Source: JALORV01 sp035429725 | GTDB taxonomy: Bacteria; Pseudomonadota; Gammaproteobacteria; Burkholderiales; Burkholderiaceae_F | Assembly (NCBI GenBank): GCA_035429725.1 | Contig: DAOMFI010000132.1 | Coordinates: forward strand, 1 to 8,079 | Length of the DNA: 8,079 bases | Reading direction: 5' to 3' | Shown here: piece after piece, positions 1 to 6,893 of the stretch | How positions within the stretch are numbered: the first letter of the stretch is position 1 | Layout: each line of letters begins with the position of its first letter | Made by a program: the position numbers and the translations under genes | Notes under the pieces: model-generated | The model's input: only the letters and a program-made list of their open reading frames with translations | Database searches by the model: none | Told to the model about the DNA's origin: nothing

Positions 1-1447
<1,447 letters not shown>

Positions 1448-1461
1448 CGGGACGTCCCCTT
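1448..1461 (-). promoter_or_regulatory. lon ribosome binding site with small overlapping palindrome
   Basis: On the minus strand AAGGGGA (1461-1455) lies 7 bases before the lon ATG, a strong Shine-Dalgarno match that fixes the start. Its last bases belong to the perfect 10-base palindrome GGGACGTCCC (1458-1449). In RNA this could form at most a three-pair stem with a four-base loop over the binding site. The binding site is well supported. Any regulatory role for the palindrome is speculation. Confidence 0.8.
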
Positions 1462-1482
1462 AAATGGAAGATTCAGCGCTGG

Positions 1483-1510
1483 ATATGGGTGCGGGTCCGG
1501 TCAATGCAAG
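1483..1510 (-). promoter_or_regulatory. probable sigma-32 (RpoH) heat-shock promoter of lon
   Basis: Read on the minus strand, CTTGCA (1510-1505) is followed after 14 bases by ACCCATAT (1490-1483). The E. coli sigma-32 consensus is CTTGAA, 13-15 bases, CCCCATnT, so one base differs in each half and the spacing fits. Transcription would start near 1476, giving a leader of about 29 bases that contains the strong lon ribosome binding site. lon is a classical RpoH target in enterobacteria, which fits. This rests on motif matching alone; a sigma-70 promoter could overlap. Confidence 0.65.
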
Positions 1511-1544
1511 CCCGGAGAATCTTCACGTGGGTTCAATCTAGCAC

Positions 1545-1576
1545 GCGACGCGGACCGTCGCGTCACCGTGCGACGG
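1545..1576 (-). repeat. two overlapping, mutually exclusive inverted repeats in the clpX-lon gap
   Basis: Beginning 19 bases after the clpX stop, the minus-strand transcript reads CCGTCGC (1576-1570), an 8-base loop, then GCGACGG (1561-1555), a perfect 7-bp stem. The bases GCGACG (1561-1556) can instead pair with CGTCGC (1550-1545) across a 5-base loop. The two stems share the middle strand, so only one can form at a time. No U-tract follows, so this is not a standard intrinsic terminator. It could slow polymerase, protect the clpX 3' end, be a processing site, or be chance in GC-rich DNA. Confidence 0.45.
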
Positions 1577-1595
1577 GCGACAGAAGGCAGATTTA

Positions 1596-2861
1596 TCAGC
1601 GTGGTGCGCCGGCCACTTTGGGCTGGTCGGCGTACATCAGCAACGGCTTGCCGCCGCTGATCGTGTTCTCGTCGACCATCACTTTGGCGACGTTCTTCGT
1701 GCTGGGAAGGTCATACATGACATCCAGCAGGACGCCTTCGACGATGGAGCGCAGGCCGCGCGCACCGGTCTTGCGCTTGATCGCCTTGCGGGCAATGGCC
1801 TTGAGAGCCTCCGGCCGGATCTCGAGCTCGACGCCTTCCATGTGGAACAGGCGCTGGAACTGCTTGATCAAGGCGTTCTTCGGCTCCACAAGGATCTCGA
1901 CCAGCGCGTCTTCGCCCAGCTCGTCCAGCGTGGCAACGACAGGCAGCCGGCCCACCAGTTCAGGAATCAGGCCGAACTTGATCAGGTCTTCGGGCTCCAC
2001 GTCACGCAGGACGTCGCCCACCGACCGCTCGCTCGCGCTCGTCACTTCGGCGCCGAAACCGATTCCGCTCTTCTCCGAACGGTTGCGAATGACCTTTTCG
2101 AGGCCGTCGAACGCGCCGCCGCAGACGAACAGGATGTTGGTCGTGTCGATCTGCACGAAGTCCTGGTTCGGGTGCTTGCGCCCGCCCTGCGGCGGCACCG
2201 AGGCGATCGTGCCCTCGATCAGCTTCAGCAAGGCCTGCTGCACGCCTTCGCCCGAGACGTCGCGGGTGATGGACGGGTTGTCGCTCTTGCGCGAGATCTT
2301 GTCGATCTCGTCGATGTAGACGATGCCGCGCTGCGCCTTCTCGACTTCGTAATTGCAGTTCTGCAGCAGCTTCTGGATGATGTTCTCGACATCCTCGCCG
2401 ACGTAACCGGCTTCAGTCAGCGTGGTGGCATCAGCGATCACGAACGGGACGTTGAGAAGCCGCGCGAGCGTCTGCGCCAGCAGCGTCTTGCCGGACCCGG
2501 TCGGGCCAATCAGCAGGATGTTGCTCTTCGCGAGCTCGATGTCGTCCTTGCTGCCGAGGTGCTTGAGGCGCTTGTAGTGGTTGTAGACCGCGACCGAGAG
2601 GATGCGCTTGGCCTTGTCCTGCCCGATCACGTACTGGTCGAGGATGGCGCCGATCTCGCGCGGCGTCGGCAGGTCCGACTTGACGCCGCCGGAGCCAGCG
2701 TCCGTCGTCGTCTCGTCGCGGATGATGTCGTTGCAGAGATCGATGCACTCGTCGCAGATGAACACAGACGGGCCAGCGATCAGCTTCTTGACCTCATGCT
2801 GGCTCTTTCCGCAGAAGGAGCAGTAGAGGAGCTTCTCGCTGGAACCCTTCTTGTCCGTCAT
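1596..2861 (-). CDS. clpX: ATP-dependent Clp protease, ATPase subunit ClpX (421 aa)
   Basis: ClpX is the hexameric AAA+ unfoldase that recognises substrates such as ssrA-tagged proteins and threads them into ClpP. All hallmarks are visible: a zinc-binding domain with C14, C17, C36 and C39; Walker A GPTGSGKT (119-126); pore loop GYVG (152-155); Walker B VYIDEIDK (181-188); RKH loop (228-230); the IGF loop that docks on ClpP (267-269); and sensor-2 GARGLR (366-371). The length is normal for the family (E. coli 424). The frame stays open upstream to 2930, inside clpP, but the ATG at 2861 gives the family N-terminus MTDKKGSSEKLLYC, so that start is chosen. GGGGGA lies about 13 bases upstream, a somewhat long spacing. 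The gene sits 31 bases after clpP, consistent with one transcript and equimolar supply of the protease partners. Nothing appears missing or broken. Confidence 0.98.
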   Translation of the reverse strand: MTDKKGSSEKLLYCSFCGKSQHEVKKLIAGPSVFICDECIDLCNDIIRDETTTDAGSGGVKSDLPTPREIGAILDQYVIGQDKAKRILSVAVYNHYKRLKHLGSKDDIELAKSNILLIGPTGSGKTLLAQTLARLLNVPFVIADATTLTEAGYVGEDVENIIQKLLQNCNYEVEKAQRGIVYIDEIDKISRKSDNPSITRDVSGEGVQQALLKLIEGTIASVPPQGGRKHPNQDFVQIDTTNILFVCGGAFDGLEKVIRNRSEKSGIGFGAEVTSASERSVGDVLRDVEPEDLIKFGLIPELVGRLPVVATLDELGEDALVEILVEPKNALIKQFQRLFHMEGVELEIRPEALKAIARKAIKRKTGARGLRSIVEGVLLDVMYDLPSTKNVAKVMVDENTISGGKPLLMYADQPKVAGAPR

Positions 2862-2892
2862 ACGTGTGGAATCGTCCCCCGACTTTCGCCGC

Positions 2893-3540
2893 CTACGGCT
2901 GCTCGCCGCGCTTGACGAAGATCTTGTCAATCAATCCGTAGCTTACTGCATCGTCCGCGGTCATGAAGTTGTCGCGATCCGTGTCTTTCGCGATCTTTTC
3001 GACGGGTTGACCGGTCCGATCCGCCAGGATCTTGTTCAACCTCTCGCGCGTCTTCAGGATCTCCTGCGCGTGGATCTCGATGTCGCTCGCCTGGCCCTGG
3101 GCCCCGCCTGACGGCTGGTGGATCATGATGCGCGAGTTGGGCAGCGAGAACCGCTTGCCCTTGGCGCCTGCCGCCAACAAAAAGGCGCCCATGCTGGCCG
3201 CCATGCCGACGCAGATCGTCGAAACATCGGGCTTGATGAACTGCATGGTGTCGTAGATCGCAAGGCCAGCGTAGACGGAGCCGCCCGGCGAGTTGATATA
3301 GAGCGAAATGTCCTTGTCCGGGTTCTCGGACTCCAGGAACAGCATCTGCGCGACGACCAGGTTCGCCGTCTGGTCCGATACCGGCCCGACCAGGAAGATC
3401 ACCCGGTCGCGCAGCAGGCGCGAGTAGATGTCATAGGCCCGCTCGCCACGGCCGCTCTGCTCGATAACGATCGGGACCATCCCCAGACCCTGCGGTTCAA
3501 GCGCCTGCGCGGCGGCATGGGGGCTCATGTGGCTCTTCAT
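2893..3540 (-). CDS. clpP: ATP-dependent Clp protease, proteolytic subunit ClpP (215 aa)
   Basis: ClpP is a cytoplasmic serine peptidase that assembles into a two-ring tetradecamer and is fed by ClpX (and ClpA where present). The catalytic triad is visible: Ser116 in GMAASMGAFLL, His141 in RIMIHQPSGG, and Asp190 in TDRDNFM. The glycine-rich oxyanion strand INSPGGSVYAG (82-92) is intact. The ATG at 3540 is chosen because AGGAGA (3553-3548) lies 7 bases upstream. An in-frame TTG at 3561 would start upstream of that ribosome binding site and is unlikely; ATG codons further in have weaker support. The short segment before MVPIVIEQ is a probable propeptide, as in E. coli ClpP. The gene lies 25 bases after tig and 31 bases before clpX, so tig-clpP-clpX looks like one transcription unit. 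Confidence 0.98.
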   Translation of the reverse strand: MKSHMSPHAAAQALEPQGLGMVPIVIEQSGRGERAYDIYSRLLRDRVIFLVGPVSDQTANLVVAQMLFLESENPDKDISLYINSPGGSVYAGLAIYDTMQFIKPDVSTICVGMAASMGAFLLAAGAKGKRFSLPNSRIMIHQPSGGAQGQASDIEIHAQEILKTRERLNKILADRTGQPVEKIAKDTDRDNFMTADDAVSYGLIDKIFVKRGEQP

Positions 3541-3547
3541 CCAACTG

Positions 3548-3553
3548 TCTCCT
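3548..3553 (-). promoter_or_regulatory. clpP ribosome binding site
   Basis: AGGAGA on the minus strand, 7 bases before the clpP ATG at 3540, lies in the 25-base gap after the tig stop. It decides between the ATG and the in-frame TTG at 3561. Confidence 0.85.
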
Positions 3554-3565
3554 GGCTGCAACTCG

Positions 3566-4873
3566 TCAGCGCTGGTTATGGCCCATCAGTTCGTCAAACG
3601 CAACCGGCACATCCACGACCTTGGCGTGATCCAGTATCCAGCGCGTCACATTGTCCTCCAGCGCCATCGCCTCGAGTTCGCCGAGCCGCTTCCGGTCGGA
3701 GAGATACCAGTTGACGACGTCCTGAGGCCGCTCGTAGCTCTGGGCCAGTTCCTCCACCAGCTTGCGGATCTGGTCCGGCTTGGGCTGCAAGCCGTTGGCA
3801 CGCACGATTTCGCCGACCAGCAGCCCCAGGCGCACCCTGCGCTCGGCCCGCTCGGCAAACAGCTCGAGCGGCAGCGGAGCTTCCTCGGCCTTGACGCCAC
3901 GTGCGATGAGGTCGCGTCGCGCAAGGTCCGCGAGCCGCTGCTTTTCCTCCTCGACCAGCGACTTCGGCACGTCGAAGCTGGTGGAGGTGAGCAGCGCCGA
4001 CATCGCGCTGTCCTTGGTCCGGGACTTGAGCCGGGTCCCGACCTCGCGATCCAGATTGGCGCGGACTTCCTTGCGCATCTTGTCCAGGTCGCCGTCGGCG
4101 ATGCCGAGGGCCTTGGCGAATTCTGCGTCCAGCGCCGGCAGCACCGGTTGCTGCACCTTCTTGACCGTGACCGTGAACTCGGCCGGCTTGCCGGCCAGAT
4201 TCTTCGCGTTGTAGTCGGCGGGAAAGGTCAGCGGGAAAGACTTGCTGTCGCCTGCCGCCATGCCCACGACGGCCGACTCGAACTCCGGCAGCATCCGCCC
4301 CTGGCCGACCGTGAACACGAAGTCGGTCGCGCTGCCGCCTTCGAATGGCGTGCCGTCAATGGCGCCGGCGAAGTCCACCGTGACAATGTCGTCGGCCGCA
4401 GCGGCGCGCGCGACGTCTTCGTAGGTGGCCCGCTGGCGACGCATGATGTCGAGCGTCCGATCGACCTCGGCATCACCGACCGCACAGGTGGCCTGCTGGA
4501 TCTGAGTGTTCGAGAGATCGCCGACGGCGATCTCGGGGTAGATCTCGAACGTGGCCGAAAAGGCCAGGTCGCTCGACCCTTCGACCTTGCGCGGCTCGAG
4601 CCGCGGCGCGCCGGCGACCCGCAACTTGCTGGCGTTGACCGCAGAGTTGAACGCCTCGCCAACCTTGTCGTTCAGCACCTCGGCCTGCACCTGGGGACCA
4701 TAGGTGGCGGCGACCATTTTCATTGGCACCTTGCCGGGGCGGAAGCCCGGCATCTTCACGCTGCGCGCCAGCTTGGCCAGCCGCGCCTGCACTTCCTTCT
4801 CGATCGCATCCGCGGGAACGGTCAGATCGAGCCGGCGCTCAAGCGCGCCCGGGGTGTCCATCGTCTGTTGCAT
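3566..4873 (-). CDS. tig: trigger factor, ribosome-associated chaperone and peptidyl-prolyl isomerase (435 aa)
   Basis: Trigger factor binds near the ribosome exit tunnel at protein L23 and shields nascent chains. The three-domain layout is visible. The N-terminal ribosome-binding domain (about 1-115) carries the signature GFRPGKVP at 43-50, equivalent to the E. coli FRK motif except that K46 is proline. An FKBP-type isomerase domain (about 160-243) contains VDFAGAIDGTPFEGG and FPADYNAKNLAGKPAEF. A helical C-terminal chaperone domain (about 250-435) follows. The length is close to E. coli (432). The ATG at 4873 is preferred because MQQTMDTPGALERR aligns with the family start, but no clear Shine-Dalgarno precedes it; the in-frame ATG at 4861 is an alternative. 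The start lies 49 bases after the 3' end of tRNA-Leu, so the two are probably co-transcribed and separated by tRNA processing. The usual tig-clpP-clpX order is conserved. Confidence 0.97.
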   Translation of the reverse strand: MQQTMDTPGALERRLDLTVPADAIEKEVQARLAKLARSVKMPGFRPGKVPMKMVAATYGPQVQAEVLNDKVGEAFNSAVNASKLRVAGAPRLEPRKVEGSSDLAFSATFEIYPEIAVGDLSNTQIQQATCAVGDAEVDRTLDIMRRQRATYEDVARAAAADDIVTVDFAGAIDGTPFEGGSATDFVFTVGQGRMLPEFESAVVGMAAGDSKSFPLTFPADYNAKNLAGKPAEFTVTVKKVQQPVLPALDAEFAKALGIADGDLDKMRKEVRANLDREVGTRLKSRTKDSAMSALLTSTSFDVPKSLVEEEKQRLADLARRDLIARGVKAEEAPLPLELFAERAERRVRLGLLVGEIVRANGLQPKPDQIRKLVEELAQSYERPQDVVNWYLSDRKRLGELEAMALEDNVTRWILDHAKVVDVPVAFDELMGHNQR

Positions 4874-4922
4874 GGTCTGGTTCTTATGTTGAGCCGCACG
4901 ACCGCGGCAGGTCAGAATCGGT

Positions 4923-5009
4923 TGGTGCGAAGGGGGGGACTCGAACCCCCACGCCGGTGAAGGCGTCAGGACCTAAACCTGGTGCGTCTACCAATTTCGC
5001 CACCTTCGC
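4923..5009 (-). tRNA. tRNA-Leu (anticodon UAG), CCA encoded
   Basis: The 87-base minus-strand gene folds as a class II tRNA. The acceptor stem GCGAAGG/CCTTCGC (5009-5003 with 4933-4927) is perfect, with discriminator A at 4926 and CCA encoded at 4925-4923. The D arm GGCGAAATTGGTAGACGC is typical of tRNA-Leu. The anticodon loop is TTTAGGT with anticodon TAG at 4975-4973, which reads CUA and other CUN codons. The long variable arm CGCC-TTCACC-GGCG has a 4-bp stem. The T arm is GGGGG-TTCGAGT-CCCCC. A73 and the long variable arm are leucine identity features. One oddity: positions 27 and 43, at the top of the anticodon stem, are C and A and do not form a Watson-Crick pair. The gene lies just upstream of tig on the same strand. 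Confidence 0.97.
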
Positions 5010-5042
5010 GCCGCGGCCGCAGGCCAGCACGGCGCGGAACGA

Positions 5043-5055
5043 GGGGCGAATTCTA
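5043..5055 (-). promoter_or_regulatory. probable sigma-70 -10 region of the tRNA-Leu(-tig) promoter
   Basis: On the minus strand TAGAAT (5055-5050) matches TATAAT at five of six bases. It is followed by a GC-rich discriminator, TCGCCCC, of the kind found at stable-RNA promoters under growth-rate or stringent control. The predicted start is near 5043, giving a 5' leader of about 33 bases before the mature tRNA, which RNase P would remove. No convincing -35 hexamer stands 16-18 bases upstream. It is also the best visible promoter for tig-clpP-clpX. Confidence 0.55.
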
Positions 5056-5108
5056 GCGGAAGGCGACACGACCGCAGTGTGAGGATGCGCTGTGCTAGCG
5101 TGATTCGC

Positions 5109-5924
5109 ATGGGCGTCGGTCACTACGAGAACTTCCCCGTTGCATCCCTCCTCGCTCCGCCCGCGCTGCGTCCGGCCATCCGGGCGATCTACCGCTTTGC
5201 GCGCACCGCCGATGACCTCGCAGACGAAGGCGATGCCGCACCGGCCGAGCGGCTGAACGCGCTGGCCGGGCTGCACGAACAGCTCGGACGCATCGAACGC
5301 GGGCAATCCAGCGACTGGCCGGACCTGGCCGCCGCGATCCGCGACCACGGCCTGCCGGTAGCGCGGTTCCACGACCTGCTGTCAGCCTTTGAGCAGGATG
5401 TGACGACCACGCGCTACGCGACCTTCGAGACTTTGCGCGATTACTGCCGCCGCTCGGCCGATCCGGTCGGTCGCCTGCTGCTGGCGCTGTATCGCCGCGG
5501 CGACGAGCAGGCCCTGGCTCAGTCGGACGCCATCTGCACCGGCCTGCAGCTCACGAACTTCTGGCAGGACATTGCCGTGGACTGGCGCAAGGGCCGCGTC
5601 TACCTGCCGCAGGAGGACCTGCAGCAGTTCGGCGTGCCTGAGAGTCAGATCGCCACTGGCCGCGTGAACGGCGCATGGCTCGCGCTGATGCGATTCGAGG
5701 TCGAACGTGCGAGGCGATTGCTACACTCCGGCGCCCCGCTGACGCGAGTATTGCCGGGCCGCGCAGGGTTCGAACTCAGGCTGGTCGTGCACGGCGGCCT
5801 GCGCATCCTCGAGCGCATCGACGCGTGCGGCGGCGACGTATTCGGCCGCCGGCCGATGCTGGTCACGCGCGACTGGCTGCTGATGGGGTGGCGCAGCCTG
5901 CGCGGCAACGCTTTGCCCGCCTGA
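5109..5924 (+). CDS. hpnC: hydroxysqualene synthase HpnC (squalene/phytoene synthase family, 271 aa)
   Basis: HpnC converts presqualene diphosphate, made by HpnD, to hydroxysqualene in bacterial squalene synthesis. The protein is an all-helical trans-isoprenyl synthase. It has two aspartate-rich motifs for Mg-diphosphate: DDLADE at 35-40 and QDIAVD at 153-158, the latter within QLTNFWQDIAVDWRKGRVYLP split over 147-167. The N-terminal signature HYENFPVAS (5-13) and the RAIYRFARTADD stretch separate HpnC from HpnD. The start is uncertain. ATG 5109 places HYENFPVAS where most HpnC proteins have it, but it lacks a Shine-Dalgarno; GTG 5079, ATG 5085 and GTG 5100 are in frame and would add up to 10 residues. 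The gene is divergent from the tRNA-Leu and is first in the hpnCDE series. It could be mistaken for phytoene synthase, but the neighbouring HpnD and HpnE settle the assignment. Confidence 0.93.
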   Translation: MGVGHYENFPVASLLAPPALRPAIRAIYRFARTADDLADEGDAAPAERLNALAGLHEQLGRIERGQSSDWPDLAAAIRDHGLPVARFHDLLSAFEQDVTTTRYATFETLRDYCRRSADPVGRLLLALYRRGDEQALAQSDAICTGLQLTNFWQDIAVDWRKGRVYLPQEDLQQFGVPESQIATGRVNGAWLALMRFEVERARRLLHSGAPLTRVLPGRAGFELRLVVHGGLRILERIDACGGDVFGRRPMLVTRDWLLMGWRSLRGNALPA

Positions 5925-6056
5925 GGCCGCATGGGGTAACCCAGCCCGACCGACCATGACCCTCGAAGCACACTCCCGCGGCTGCGGCACGGCTCCCCTG
6001 TGCGGCGCTGCCCGCAGCCCGACGCGTGCGAGTCGCCGACCGGCACGGAAGCGGCA
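5925..6056 (+). other. 132-base hpnC-hpnD gap, with inverted repeat and a doubtful 34-codon ORF
   Basis: This is the only sizeable gap in the hpn series. It holds the 8-bp inverted repeat GGCTGCGG (5980-5987) / CCGCAGCC (6012-6019) separated by 24 bases, and the small palindrome TGGG-GTAA-CCCA. There is no U-tract, so no intrinsic terminator is called. An ATG at 5956 opens a 34-codon frame whose TGA (6058-6060) overlaps the hpnD ATG as ATGA. It has no Shine-Dalgarno and an arginine-rich product typical of non-coding GC-rich DNA, so it is not called as a gene. No clear promoter was found. Confidence 0.4.
6047..6051 (+). promoter_or_regulatory. hpnD ribosome binding site
   Basis: GGAAG ends 5 bases before the ATG at 6057. 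It supports that start over the in-frame GTG at 6000, which would add 19 residues with no family resemblance. Confidence 0.7.
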
Positions 6057-6893
6057 ATGACTCCGGACGAGTACTGCCAGCAGAAAGCCGCGGCGAGCGG
6101 TTCGAGTTTCTACTATTCGTTCCTGTTCCTGCCTTCGGAGCGCCGCCGCGCCATCACGGCGGTCTACGCCTTCTGCCGCGAAGTCGACGACGTGGTCGAT
6201 GAGACCCGCGATGCCGGGGTGGCGCAGGCCAAGCTCGCCTGGTGGCGCGACGAGCTTGCGGCGCTGTTCCGCGGTGCGCCGAATCATCCGGTGACGCGGG
6301 CCCTGCAGCCATTCATCGACGCGCGCTTCGGCATCACGCGCGAGCGGCTGGACGCCGTCATCGACGGCATGGAGATGGACCTGCGCCAGAACCGGTACCT
6401 CGACTATGCCGCCCTGCAACGCTATGCCCATCTGGTCGCGGGCGTCGTCGGCGAGATGTCGGCCTCCATCTTCGGATACGTCAATCCCCAGACGATCCAG
6501 TACGCGGGTCGCCTCGGATGCGCGCTGCAGCTCATCAACATCATTCGCGACGTCGGTGACGACGCGCGCCGCGGCCGCATCTACCTTCCGCTCGATGAGT
6601 TGCAGCGTCATGGCGTCAAAGCGGCCGACCTCCTGGATGCGCGTTACGTGGAGGGCTTCGTGCCACTGATGCGCTTCCAGGCCGAGCGCGCCCGTGCGCA
6701 GTACCGGGAGGCGCTGTCGCTGCTGCCGGCGGAGGACCGCCGAGCCCAACGCGCCGGATTGATCATGGGTGCCATCTACGTCGCCCTGCTCGACGAAATC
6801 GAGCGCGAGAATTTCCAGGTCCTGCAGCAGCGCATCGCGCTGACGCCGTTGCGCAAGCTGTGGATCGCGTGGAAGACCTGGGTCTCAACGTGA
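6057..6893 (+). CDS. hpnD: presqualene diphosphate synthase HpnD (278 aa)
   Basis: HpnD condenses two farnesyl diphosphates to presqualene diphosphate, the first committed step to squalene. It is a paralogue of HpnC in the squalene/phytoene synthase family. Visible motifs are the N-terminal MTPDEYCQQKAAASGSSFYY, the substrate-binding stretch VYAFCREVDDVVDE with aspartates D44 and D48, the conserved DGMEMDL (103-109), and the second aspartate motif RDVGDD (164-169) followed by RGRIYLP (172-178). The length is usual for the family. The ATG at 6057 is supported by GGAAG 5 bases upstream and by the family N-terminus. The stop overlaps the probable GTG start of hpnE by four bases (GTGA), which suggests translational coupling and a common transcript. 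The assignment as HpnD rather than phytoene synthase rests on the N-terminal wording and on having HpnC and HpnE as neighbours. Confidence 0.95.
   Translation: MTPDEYCQQKAAASGSSFYYSFLFLPSERRRAITAVYAFCREVDDVVDETRDAGVAQAKLAWWRDELAALFRGAPNHPVTRALQPFIDARFGITRERLDAVIDGMEMDLRQNRYLDYAALQRYAHLVAGVVGEMSASIFGYVNPQTIQYAGRLGCALQLINIIRDVGDDARRGRIYLPLDELQRHGVKAADLLDARYVEGFVPLMRFQAERARAQYREALSLLPAEDRRAQRAGLIMGAIYVALLDEIERENFQVLQQRIALTPLRKLWIAWKTWVST

Noticed and set aside
1842..2915. 357-codon plus-strand frame opposite clpX
   Set aside because: It is an antisense shadow with the same compositional signature; the minus strand has every ClpX motif.
2862..2930. Upstream extension of clpX by 23 codons
   Set aside because: The extension is serine/arginine-rich, overlaps clpP, and does not match ClpX N-termini. 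The ATG at 2861 gives the family start.
3541..3561. TTG start adding 7 residues to ClpP
   Set aside because: The AGGAGA ribosome binding site lies inside this extension, 7 bases before the ATG at 3540.
3527..4960. 477-codon open frame on the plus strand opposite tig, running into the tRNA gene
   Set aside because: It is an antisense shadow of trigger factor with no recognisable domain, and it overlaps a structural RNA.
5721..6749. 342-codon minus-strand frame opposite hpnC and hpnD
   Set aside because: It spans two genes and their gap, has no family resemblance, and the plus strand encodes motif-complete enzymes.
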